From CAWABB01 sp963701735 (GTDB lineage Bacteria > Bacteroidota > Ignavibacteria > UBA10030 > UBA6906): a stretch of DNA of 64,000 nucleotides. The translations under genes were made by a program, and so were the position numbers. Below, piece by piece: positions 45,244 to 53,823 of this stretch. The stretch covers positions 186,001-250,000 of the forward strand of contig CAVPBI010000002.1 in NCBI GenBank assembly GCA_963701735.1, written 5' to 3'. How positions within the stretch are numbered: the first letter of the stretch is position 1; each line of letters opens with the position of its first letter. The notes beneath the pieces were generated by a model that was not told where the DNA came from, did no database searches, and saw only the letters and a program-made list of their open reading frames with translations.

Positions 45244-46701
45244 ATGAGCATCTACGGGAAGATGGTGCTCGGGTTCGGCGTCATCATTCTGGTGCTGGTC
45301 CTCGTCAACGGGTCCATCCTGTTCCAGCTGCGGGAGTTTTCCGACACGGTTCGCCTCGTGCTGGCCACGAACGTCCGCACCATCGAGGCTGCCCGCCAGG
45401 CGCGCACGCTACTGGCCGAAGAGGAGGGGAATGCCCGGAAACTCCTTGTCACCGGCGACACCCTGTACAGGGCTCTCTTTGCCGACGTCGCCTCGCTCTC
45501 CCGGCCGCTCATCGATTCCGTCCTCCCATCGGTCTCGCCGCCTCGCGAACATCCGACGCTCAAGGCCATCGCCGCGTCCCATCGGACGCTCTGCGAGTCT
45601 ATCATGAACCCTGCGATGCCGCCGGGCAAGGGACCGGCCCCGGGCCTGTGGGAAGCGGCGGTCGTTGATACGATCGCTCGGCTTCAACTGTCGCTGGACG
45701 GAGTGATCGCGCGGACGCGCGAGGACATGAACCGCTCGATGACCGAGCTCGAGGCGAATACCGGGAGAGCGCTGGAACGCGCGGCGTACCTGACCATCGG
45801 GGCGTTGCTCGGCACGCTGCTCGTCGCGCTCATCATCACGCGCACCATCACCCGCCCGCTGAAGGCCCTGCAGGCGGGGACGCGCCACGTTCTCGAGGGA
45901 GTCCATGTCCCCATCCGGGTCTCCTCCAGAGACGAGATCGCCGGCCTTGCCAACGACTTCAACGACATGAGCGAGCGGCTGAAACGGAGCAACGAACTCC
46001 GGACGGAAATGCTGCAGCAGATCTCGCATGAGATTCGGAGTCCGCTGCAGTCCATGTACGCTGCATACTACCTCCTCTCCAAGCAGATCGCGGGCCCGAT
46101 CACGGACGAGCAGCGCAAGGTGATCGGCAACATCAAGAACAACATCGACCGCATTTCGGATTTCAGCACGCACTTCCTCGACCTCGCAAAGATCGAAGCG
46201 GGCGTGATGCCGTTCGCCCCCGAGACAGTCAACCTCGCCGACGCGATCGCCCCGGCCGTAGAGAACGCCCTGCTCGTCGCGCGTGAACAGAACATCACCC
46301 TCACGCTGGAGGCCACAGAGACCCCCCGGGTGACAGTCGACCCCGGCAAGATCGAGCAGGTCGCGACGAATTTTCTGACCAACGCCCTGAAGTACACGCC
46401 CGAAGGCGGAACGATCACCGTCCGCGTCGGCCCCTCCGGACTCGGGACGCAGCTCACCGTCACCGACTCCGGCGTGGGAATCCCGCCGGAGGACGTGCCA
46501 AGACTCTTCACGAAGTTCTTCCAGGCAGCGAATTCAGGACAGACGGGGAGGAAGGGGACCGGTCTCGGGCTCGCCCTCGTACGGGCGATCGTAGAGCAGC
46601 ACGGCGGCAATGTCCGCGCGGAAAGCGTGCTCGGCTCGGGCTCGACATTCACCGCCGAGTTCCCGCCGGCAACTATCAGCCAGGAGGAATCGGCCTCATG
46701 A
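45244..46701 (+). CDS. Membrane sensor histidine kinase with HAMP domain
   Basis: 485 residues. Transmembrane segments at about 7-27 and 181-199 flank a helical periplasmic sensor (about 30-178, four-helix-bundle-like). HAMP spans about 200-252. The phospho-His is His262 in QQISHEIRSPLQ, and ATPase motifs NFLTNALKYTPEGG, DSGVGIPPED and GTGLGLALVRAIVEQHGG follow. Intact frame. No response regulator is adjacent, so the partner is elsewhere. It follows acpS closely and overlaps the next lipoprotein gene by four bases, suggesting the lipoprotein may relate to its signal. Confidence 0.92.
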   Translation: MSIYGKMVLGFGVIILVLVLVNGSILFQLREFSDTVRLVLATNVRTIEAARQARTLLAEEEGNARKLLVTGDTLYRALFADVASLSRPLIDSVLPSVSPPREHPTLKAIAASHRTLCESIMNPAMPPGKGPAPGLWEAAVVDTIARLQLSLDGVIARTREDMNRSMTELEANTGRALERAAYLTIGALLGTLLVALIITRTITRPLKALQAGTRHVLEGVHVPIRVSSRDEIAGLANDFNDMSERLKRSNELRTEMLQQISHEIRSPLQSMYAAYYLLSKQIAGPITDEQRKVIGNIKNNIDRISDFSTHFLDLAKIEAGVMPFAPETVNLADAIAPAVENALLVAREQNITLTLEATETPRVTVDPGKIEQVATNFLTNALKYTPEGGTITVRVGPSGLGTQLTVTDSGVGIPPEDVPRLFTKFFQAANSGQTGRKGTGLGLALVRAIVEQHGGNVRAESVLGSGSTFTAEFPPATISQEESAS

Positions 46702-47246
46702 CGGCATCACTGCACTATTCGCCGGCAGTCATCCTGTGCTGCGTATTGTTGGCAGGCTGCGCGCCGTCGAAGGACACTGGCTCGGCAGAAGGCGACGCCG
46801 AGGCGGTCCTGGCATTCGCCGAATCGCTCGAAGCCGATTCTCTGCTCGACCAGGCGACGGCCCAATACGCGATAATCGCGGAGCAGTTCCCGACGGCTGA
46901 CGTCTATCCGCTGGCCGTCCGACGGGTAGCGTTTCTGTACGCTCATCCCGACAACCCCGCCCATAACGACACACTGGCGTTACGGTGGATGAGGATCTAC
47001 AATCCCCTGGCGCGCACCCGGGAGGAGCGGCAGGAGGTCGGCGTGGTCACAACCCTGATCCAGCAGAATATGACGCTCCGTGAGCAGCTGGGCCGCGAAT
47101 CCGCTTCCGGCGACAGCCTTGCGACGCTTCTCCGCAGACAGGGTCGCCGCGTCAGGGACCTCGAAACCGAATTGCAGCAGGTCAACGACGAGCTCCGCAA
47201 ACTCAAGGAAGTCGATGTGCGCACGTCCCGGACACGAAAGAAGTGA
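46698..47246 (+). CDS. Lipoprotein with C-terminal coiled coil
   Basis: 182 residues. The signal peptide ends in lipobox LLAGC (Cys21). The middle (about 35-95) reads as a TPR-like helical pair (SLLDQATAQYAIIAEQFPTADVYPLAVRRVAFLY is the core). The end forms a coiled coil (about 140-172, RRVRDLETELQQVNDELRKLKEVD). The ATG overlaps the kinase stop (ATGA). Function unknown; a partner of the upstream kinase's periplasmic domain is a reasonable guess. Confidence 0.78.
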   Translation: MTASLHYSPAVILCCVLLAGCAPSKDTGSAEGDAEAVLAFAESLEADSLLDQATAQYAIIAEQFPTADVYPLAVRRVAFLYAHPDNPAHNDTLALRWMRIYNPLARTREERQEVGVVTTLIQQNMTLREQLGRESASGDSLATLLRRQGRRVRDLETELQQVNDELRKLKEVDVRTSRTRKK

Positions 47247-47317
47247 GCCCCGTCGCATGATCTTCGGGTGGCGGCAGGGCTTGCGCCGCCGATCCAGCCG
47301 TCCCTCCGGGGGGCGGT

Positions 47318-47346
47318 TTGCAACTCAGACCCGGATTCTGTAAGTT
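47318..47346 (+). promoter_or_regulatory. Candidate promoter of the MerR gene
   Basis: TTGCAA (47318-47323), 17-bp spacer, TAAGTT (47341-47346), 33 bp upstream of the ATG at 47379. Confidence 0.45.
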
Positions 47347-47378
47347 CTTCTCGATTACGTCACGGCGCGTGAGGAACC

Positions 47379-47762
47379 ATGAAGTCGCTCGGCATCAAGA
47401 AGCTGTACTACTCCATCAGCGAGGTCAGCAAGATCACCGACCTCGAGCAGTATGTCCTCCGCTACTGGGAGTCGGAGTTCGACGAGCTGAAGCCGGCGAA
47501 GAACCGGGCGGGAAACAGGATCTACACAAACCGTGACATCAAGCTGATCCTGTACATCAAGAAGCTGCTGCGCGACGAGCGCTACACTATTGAGGGGGCA
47601 AAGCAGGTCCTGAAGAGCTACGCTCCCGATACCGGTCTGGGCGAGCAGCTCGAGCTGATTAACCAGCCGAAGGCCCGGACAAAGATCAAGGACGAACAGC
47701 TCCGGTCCGACGTGACCGAAGTGAAGACCTTCCTCGAAGACCTGCTGAAGAAGCTGAACTGA
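47379..47762 (+). CDS. MerR-family transcriptional regulator
   Basis: 127 residues. The N-terminal winged helix is KKLYYSISEVSKITDLEQYVLRYWESEFDEL, then RAGNRIYTNRDIKLILYIKKLL, the MerR family signature. A short C-terminal coiled coil (EQLRSDVTEVKTFLEDLLKKL) replaces the long effector domain and no metal-binding cysteines are present. This compact form is common in FCB genomes. The target is unknown. It has its own promoter and a following terminator, so it is monocistronic. Confidence 0.92.
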   Translation: MKSLGIKKLYYSISEVSKITDLEQYVLRYWESEFDELKPAKNRAGNRIYTNRDIKLILYIKKLLRDERYTIEGAKQVLKSYAPDTGLGEQLELINQPKARTKIKDEQLRSDVTEVKTFLEDLLKKLN

Positions 47763-47789
47763 CCGCAGCACCAGCTTGCACACATGCCA

Positions 47790-47816
47790 GCGGGGCCGCC
47801 CATCGGACGGCCCCGC
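47790..47816 (+). terminator. Rho-independent terminator after the MerR gene
   Basis: A perfect 9-bp GC-rich stem, GCGGGGCCG (47790-47798) with CGGCCCCGC (47808-47816), a 9-base loop and a short pyrimidine-rich tail (ACTTTCTTTC), 28 bp after the merR stop. It could also serve the convergent cbb3 operon that ends at 47872. Confidence 0.75.
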
Positions 47817-47871
47817 ACTTTCTTTCAGACCCACAGTCGCCGGGCGCTCCGGCGCTACACCGATCCCTTTC

Positions 47872-48577
47872 TCAGTGGCATGACCCGCCGTGAGGTGCGG
47901 CTGGTGAGGGAGCTGCGGGGCTCAGATAGGGAATCCCCAGCCCGAGCCCCCGCACGATCAGCAGCACACCGAGCAGTACTCCGAGCCACGGGAGCAGTGC
48001 GACCAGCTTCGCCCTGAACGCGTTCGGCAGCCTGTATCCCGCCAGCGACAATCCCAGCATGATGGGCACGGTGCCCATGCCAAAGCCCGACATGAACATG
48101 GCCCCGCCAGCCTCGGAGCCGGTCGTCGCCGCCCCGGCGAGCGCCGCCACAACGAACCCGCACGGGAGAAATCCGTTCAGCACGCCCACCAGAAACAACG
48201 CGGACAACGACCGGCGTCGGAACAGCGAGCCCAGCGCGTCCGTCACCCGCCTCTGCATTGCATCAGCTCCGGGAACGCGGGGAAGGAACCGGCGTGCGGC
48301 CGCAGGCACGAGAGACGTGATGATCAGGAATGCGCCGAGAACAATGGAAAGGGCCTGTTGGTATCCGAGAAGACGCGATGCCTCTGCCGATGGCGCCGAC
48401 CACGAGGCCCAGCAGTGCGTATGTCACGATACGACCGCCGTTGTAGGCGAGTCGACCTGCGAGGAGCGGCCATGCGGTCTTCCCGCCCGTAGGCAGCGCA
48501 AGCGCGATGGGCCCGCACATCCCGGCACAATGCACGCTTCCCATGATGCCGACAAGAAACCCCGATACGATCTCCAT
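47872..48577 (-). CDS. Sulfite exporter TauE/SafE-like (cbb3-cluster) membrane protein (frame broken)
   Basis: From ATG 48577, MEIVSGFLVGIMGSVHCAGMCGPIALALP carries the paired cysteine motif GSVHCAGMCGP of the SafE/HupE-like group found beside ccoGHIS. The frame changes near 48365-48385 (GYQQALSIVLGAFLIITSLVPAA in the new frame) and continues through NGFLPCGFVVAALAGA to HGGSCH at 47872. About 235 residues with six predicted helices. It may handle copper or thiols during oxidase assembly; in several cbb3 loci this gene follows ccoH. Last gene of the operon. Confidence 0.8.
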
Positions 48578-48587
48578 CACGGAGCCC

Positions 48588-49043
48588 TCAGTTCAGAACG
48601 ATCTTTGCCTCTTCATAGTACTGCGCTCCGCCGGCGAGCCATTCGACCTTCACCGTCCAGAGCCCGGGCTGCAGCCGCGGTGATTCAATACGCATCGTTC
48701 CGGACGAGTCCAGGCTAAGCGGCGCGGCGAAATCCATTGTGCGGTCAGACGGACGGTAGAGCGTCACGGTTCCGTTCACCTCACCGGACCCGGCGATCCC
48801 CGGGATCATGATCGTCACGCCGCCGGTCGTTCCATTCACCGTCATCAGGGCGCCCGAGGATCGCGCACGCTGGATGCTCTGAATCCGCCCCTCGTACTCG
48901 AGCCCCCGCTGGTAGTAGTCGTCCGCGACCAGGTCGGTCGGGCTCGAGAGCGCGATCCAGATCATCACTGCCAATCCCACGCCAAAGATCCCGAACGCGA
49001 TCACGATCCCGGTTCCCCAGTGCGATGTGCGCGACGCGCTCAT
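48588..49043 (-). CDS. ccoH: FixH/CcoH cbb3 oxidase assembly protein
   Basis: 151 residues with a single N-terminal transmembrane helix (about 9-31: WGTGIVIAFGIFGVGLAVMIWIAL). VADDYYQRGLEYEGRIQSIQRA is the FixH hallmark. A periplasmic beta domain follows (about 60-150, ending WTVKVEWLAGGAQYYEEAKI). CcoH stabilises the cbb3 complex during assembly. Its ATG overlaps the ccoG stop by four bases. Confidence 0.9.
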   Translation of the reverse strand: MSASRTSHWGTGIVIAFGIFGVGLAVMIWIALSSPTDLVADDYYQRGLEYEGRIQSIQRARSSGALMTVNGTTGGVTIMIPGIAGSGEVNGTVTLYRPSDRTMDFAAPLSLDSSGTMRIESPRLQPGLWTVKVEWLAGGAQYYEEAKIVLN

Positions 49044-50486
49044 CGCTGCACCCCGGGGCCGAGAAACGAAGTGTGAATGGTGTGGAGCTTCTTCCCGTCC
49101 GCGTACACGCCGACGGTCAACGGTGTGCTCAGGCCCGCGAGCTGCTCGCGCTGCAGCAGGATCAGCAGCTTCGATTCCGCAATCCCCTGTGGCTCCGCCG
49201 CCAGGTCACCGCCCATGACCTCGATCTGCCCTTCCGTCCCCTCAAGCATGAACGTAACGGGCACCTTCATGAATGTCTTGTTCAGCACCTTCACGTCGTA
49301 TACGTTGCTGACCCTGCCGTCCGGGCGGTCCTGATAGAACATCCCCGGGGTCCGGAGAACCGTCACATCGACCTCGCTCCGATTGCCAAGCAGAACAGTG
49401 AGGACGGTCAGGAGGAGAAGCAGCACCACCGAGTATCCGATGACGCGGGACGTCCAGAGGCGCGACTTGCCGGTGGCGATCGCCGCTGGCGGAGTCGTAC
49501 CGCACAAGCCCGCGGGGCTTTCCGATCTTGTCCATCACGGTGTCGCAAGCATCGATGCATGCGGTACAGTTCACGCATTCCAGCTGCGTGCCGTTGCGGA
49601 TGTCGATCCCTGTCGGGCAGACCTCCACACACTGGTCGCAGTCAATGCAGTCGCCCTCCGTGCGATCAACACCCCGGCGCAGCTTGCCCCGCGGCTCACC
49701 GCGCCGAGAGTCGTACGCGATCACGATGGAGTTTCTATCGAGCAGAACGCCCTGCAGCCTGCCGTACGGGCAGACCAGGATGCACGCCTGCTCGCGAAAC
49801 CAGGAGAAGATCCAGTAGAACACCGTGCTGAAGATAACCATCGCCGTGAGTCCGCCGATGTGCCTGGAGGGCGGGTCGGTCACGATCGTCCAGAGATGAT
49901 CGGTCCCGATAATCCAGGCGAGCAGGGTGTTGCCGATGATGAACGCCAGCACCGCATAGATGAGATACTTCGCGCCTTTGCGGAGAATCTTTTCGCCCCT
50001 CCACGGCGATTCATTCAGCCGTCGCTGCTGCCGGTGGTCCCCCTCGATCCAGTAGTCGATCTTCCGGAACACCATCTCCATGAACACGGTCTGCGGACAA
50101 ACCCATCCACAGAAAAGGCGTCCGAAGACGACCGTGAAAAGAATGATGAAGACAATCGTTGTGATGAGCGCTATGGCGAGCAGATAGAAGTCGTGGGGGC
50201 CAAACACGGCGCCGAACAGGATAAACTTCCGTTCGATGACATTGAAGAGGAAGAACGGGTTGTCGTGCATGCGAACGAACGGCATGCCGAAGAGAAAGGC
50301 GAGCAGGAACAGGCTCAAGACCGTGCGCCACCGGTAATAGCGCCCCGTGGGCTGCTTGGGATAGAGCCAGTGCCGCTTCCCCTCCTTGCTGACGATCGTC
50401 ATCGAATCACGGAAGCTCTCCGTGGCCTGACCAGGCTGCTCCTCCACACCCTCGGCCTTCACCGGTCCCTCGTCTCTGTCTCCCAT
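49040..50486 (-). CDS. ccoG: CcoG/FixG-like cbb3 oxidase accessory protein (frame broken)
   Basis: From ATG 50486: several membrane helices, VFGRLFCGWVCPQTVFMEMVF, then ferredoxin-type clusters CIDCDQCVEVCPTGID and CVNCTACIDACDTVMD. After GLVRYDS the frame shifts near 49485-49495 and the IgG-like C-terminal FixG domain follows (AAIATGKSRLWTSRVIGY, VLRTPGMFYQDRPDGRVSNVYDVKVLNKT) to 49040. About 480 residues. CcoG acts as a membrane Cu(II) reductase aiding oxidase assembly. It is immediately adjacent to ccoP and overlaps ccoH. Confidence 0.9.
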
Positions 50487-51320
50487 CTATCCGGCTGCCT
50501 TTGTGGTATCGGTCGGAGCGGCATTCACGGCGGGCTCAACGTACAGCGTTCCCTCCTGCTGCTTGGCGTTCGGGGGGTTTGTTCCCTGCAGCGACAGGAC
50601 ATAGCTGGCGATTTCCTGCATCTGTTTTGGCGTAAACACCAGCTGCCAGCTGATCATGCCTTTTGCCGCCACACCGTTCTTGATGGTTGCATACACGTTA
50701 GTGATGGCACCCCCGTGAATCCAGAACTGGTCGGTGAGGTTGGGCCCCACCACGCCCTGCCCCTGGGGACCATGACAGGAGACGCAGTACTTGCCGAATG
50801 CTTCTTTGCCGCGCCCGAGGGCTTCCGGATCCGCGAGCGCCGCGAGCGCGTTCTCGTCGATCGCGCCTTCTTTCGCGATCATCAGCCGCCGCTGCAGATC
50901 CGCGTCGGCGACCTCCTGCCGGTACTCCTCGATCATGAGGGGCGAGCTCCCCAACACATGATAGCTCACCATGTAGATCGCGGCAAAGACGACCGTCCCC
51001 AGGAAGAGCGTTGTGAACCAGGGAGGTATCCGGTTGTCCAGCTCCCGGATGTTGTCGTACACGTGGTCGGGCATTTCGGCATTGGCGGTCTTCCCGGCGA
51101 TCGCATAGCCTCGCAGGGAGGCCAACCTCGAGCCCATGCGCTTCCGATCCGTTTCCGGAAGTACAAGGATGAAGAAGAGAATTGCGATGATGATGATTGT
51201 CGTGGTCGCTGTAAGGTTCAGCGCGAAACTCGTGCCCGGATCCGCGCCCCCCGCCGCAAACGCGGCGCTGGAGGGTGCGATGGAAAGGCTCATCATCACC
51301 ATACGTCGCAGGGTTGTCAT
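50487..51320 (-). CDS. ccoP: cbb3-type cytochrome c oxidase subunit III (single heme)
   Basis: 277 residues. The first helix (38-54) follows a short N-terminal hydrophobic stretch; a second is at about 101-123. One cytochrome c domain has CVSCHGPQGQGVVGPNLTD (heme motif 179-183) and a likely Met ligand in AAKGMISWQLVFTP. Proteobacterial CcoP has two hemes; here only one CxxCH is present, with no sign of truncation, as seen in Bacteroidota-type enzymes. It passes electrons from soluble cytochrome c to the catalytic subunit. Its ATG overlaps the CcoQ-like stop. Confidence 0.93.
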   Translation of the reverse strand: MTTLRRMVMMSLSIAPSSAAFAAGGADPGTSFALNLTATTTIIIIAILFFILVLPETDRKRMGSRLASLRGYAIAGKTANAEMPDHVYDNIRELDNRIPPWFTTLFLGTVVFAAIYMVSYHVLGSSPLMIEEYRQEVADADLQRRLMIAKEGAIDENALAALADPEALGRGKEAFGKYCVSCHGPQGQGVVGPNLTDQFWIHGGAITNVYATIKNGVAAKGMISWQLVFTPKQMQEIASYVLSLQGTNPPNAKQQEGTLYVEPAVNAAPTDTTKAAG

Positions 51321-51505
51321 AGTGTCATGTCCTTTCCGCGTACGCCGTCATCGTCGAACGGGAGCCGCTCAAGATGGTCGATCCGTTCCCTGTTGACGAG
51401 GAACACCCGGACGACAATCAGCAGGAAGGCCAGGACCGAGAGTACGAGCGACACTTGGCCGACATACTCCGAGCCGGTCAGGGATGAGAGATAGTGCGAG
51501 ATCAC
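51317..51505 (-). CDS. ccoQ: CcoQ-like small cbb3 subunit
   Basis: 62 residues with a GTG start (51505) and AGGAGG nine bases upstream. One transmembrane helix (about 16-36: VSLVLSVLAFLLIVVRVFLV) and a short polar tail (NRERIDHLERLPFDDD) match the layout of CcoQ/FixQ, which stabilises CcoP binding. It lies between ccoNO and ccoP and overlaps ccoP by four bases. Longer in-frame extension to 51676 would overlap ccoNO and is rejected. Confidence 0.8.
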   Translation of the reverse strand: MISHYLSSLTGSEYVGQVSLVLSVLAFLLIVVRVFLVNRERIDHLERLPFDDDGVRGKDMTL

Positions 51506-51521
51506 GGTGGCTTGCCTCCTG

Positions 51522-53638
51522 TTACCGCTTCGTGCCTTTGATGTCGGTGCCCAGACGTTGCAGGTATGCAATGAGGGCGATGATCTCCTTCTGCGGATCC
51601 GCCGGCGCCCCGGCCTTGGTGATGTCCGTCGCGAGCGCCTCGCCTTGAAGCTTGAGGTCCTCAACAGCGCGCTCATCGTATCCGGCCGGGTAAGGAACGC
51701 CCAGCGACTGCATCGCCCGGATCTTTGCCGGCGTCGAACCGACGTCCAGATCCTGCGACAGCAGCCAGGGATACGGTGGCATGATGGATCCCGGCGACAT
51801 GGAGGTCGGGTCGTTCATGTGGAGATAATGCCAGAGATTCGGAAACTTGCCGCCGACGCGATGGAGGTCAGGCCCCGTCCGTTTGGACCCCCAGAGGAAT
51901 GGATGGTCGTAGACAAATTCCCCGGCTTTCGAGTACTCGCCGTAGCGCTCCGTCTCCGATCGGAACGGCCTCACCATCTGGGAGTGACAGTTGTTGCACC
52001 CCTCGCGGATGTAGATGTCCCGTCCCTGAAGCTCCAGCGGCGTGTACGGTTTCACGCTGGCGATGGTCGGGATATTGCTCTTCACGACGTAGGTGGGGAT
52101 GATCTCGACCAGGCCGCCGATCAGGATCAGCACGAGCGCAAGCACAGTGAACTGCGCCGGTTTCCGCTCGATCCAGCGGTGGCGTGATTCCTTCGCGACC
52201 GTGGTGATCGGCCGTGAGCGGCGCGGCAGCAGCTTCGACGAAGGCCTCGAACTGTCCCCTGACGGGCCGTCTTGACCAGGTTATAGACCATCACCACGAC
52301 GCCGGTCAGGTAGAGCGATCCCCCGAACGCCCGGATCATCCAGAACGGAATGATCTGGATGACCGTTTCCAGAAAGTTCGGATACTGGAGCGTTCCGAAC
52401 TCGGTAAACTGTTTCCACATCAGGGACTGCGTCAGGCCGGCAGTGTACATGGCCACCGCGTAGAACACGATTCCCAGCGTCCCGATCCAGAAATGGAGAT
52501 TCGCCAGCTTGCGGGAATAGAGCGTCGTCCCGTACAGCTTCGGCACCAGCCAGTAGAGCATCCCGAACGTGAGGAACCCGTTCCAGCCCAGGGCTCCGAC
52601 ATGCACGTGCGAGATGATCCAGTCTGTGTAGTGCATGATGGCGTTCACGTTCTTGAGCGACAGCGTCGGCCCTTCGAACGTCGCCATGCCGTAGGCGGTG
52701 ACCGCAACAACCATGAACTTCAGCACGGGGTCTTCACGCACCTTGTCCCAGGCTCCCCGGAGCGTCAGCAGTCCGTTGATCATGCCACCCCAGGACGGGG
52801 CGAGCAGCATGATCGAGAAGACCGTGCCGAGCGACTGCGCCCAGTCCGGCAGTGCCGTGTAGAGCAGGTGGTGCGGGCCCGCCCAGATATAGATAAAGAT
52901 CAGCGACCAGAAGTGGATGATGGAGAGCCGGTACGAGTAGACCGGCCGGTCAGCTGCTTTCGGGAGGAAGTAATACATCAGCCCCAGGAACGGGGTCGTG
53001 AGGAAGAACGCCACGGCGTTGTGCGCGTACCACCACTGCACCAGCGCATCCTGCACGCCGGCATACAGGGAGTAGCTCTTCATGATCGACGCGGGCAGCT
53101 CAAACGAGTTCACAATGTGCAGAACGGCAACGGTGACAATCGTCGCGATGTAGAACCAGATTGCCACGTACATGTGGCGTTCCCGCCGTTTGACCAGGGT
53201 ACCGAACAGGTTGATGGCAAAAACCACCCAGACCAGCGTGATCGCGATGTCGATGGGCCATTCCAGCTCCGCGTACTCCTTGCTGGTCGTGAGTCCCAGC
53301 GGAAGGGTCAACGCGGCAGAGACGATGATGCCCTGCCAGCCCCAGAAGTGGATCCACCCCAGCAGCCTGCTGAACATCGGCGTCTTGCACAGGCGGGGAA
53401 GCGAGTAGTAGATGCCCGTGAAGACCGCGTTCCCCACGAACGCGAAGATCACGGCGTTCGTGTGCAGGGGCCGGATGCGGCCAAAGGTGAGGTACTGGAG
53501 GCCGGCGTTGAGCGAGGGGATGAACAGCTGGAAGGCGATGATGACGCCGACCAGCATCCCCACAAGGCCCCAGACGACCGTCGCGATGGTGAACGCGCGG
53601 ACGATCGTGTTGTCGTATCGGAAGCGTTCGAGTTCCAT
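51522..53638 (-). CDS. ccoNO: Fused cbb3 oxidase subunits I and II, CcoN-CcoO (frame broken)
   Basis: The CcoN part from 53638 has about 12 helices with heme/copper ligands in IRPLHTNAVIFAF, WWYAHNAVAFFL, WAGPHHLLYTALPDW and SHVHVGALGWNG. It continues past MVYNLVKTARQG through a short linker in another frame (QFEAFVEAAAAPLT) into PITTVAKESRHRWIERKPAQFTVLALVL and the CcoO cytochrome domain with EGCNNCHSQMVRPF. No start codon with a ribosome site precedes CcoO, and the layout matches the Bacteroidota CcoNO fusion. Frame shifts sit near 52256 (run of C) and 52207-52216. About 705 residues. This is the catalytic O2-reducing, proton-pumping unit. Confidence 0.85.
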
Positions 53639-53691
53639 GCGTTCCTTACGATAGATGATGATTCGAATCCCGCGGCGCGGGGTTCAGCTCG

Positions 53692-53823
53692 TCAAACAAC
53701 ATGCGTATGGATGGCGTCGATGCGGTCGTCGTACTGCCCCGAGCGAACCGCCCAGAGGAACGCGAGGAGAAATCCTCCCGCGAGCATCAGGCTGGCTCCG
53801 ATCATGACGGCGATGACGGACAT
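53692..53823 (-). CDS. ccoS: cbb3 oxidase maturation protein CcoS
   Basis: 43 residues: MSVIAVMIGASLMLAGGFLL, then AFLWAVRSGQYDDRIDAIH. This is the CcoS pattern of one helix followed by W-x-x-x-x-G-Q-(Y/F)-D-D. It is required for heme/copper insertion into cbb3 oxidase. The ATG overlaps the ccoI stop by one base (TGATG). Short but unmistakable by position and motif. Confidence 0.93.
   Translation of the reverse strand: MSVIAVMIGASLMLAGGFLLAFLWAVRSGQYDDRIDAIHTHVV

Noticed and set aside
49383..51494. 703-codon open frame on the plus strand opposite ccoG/ccoP
   Set aside because: Arginine/histidine-rich translation with no domains, antisense to well-supported oxidase genes; long antisense frames are common in high-GC DNA.
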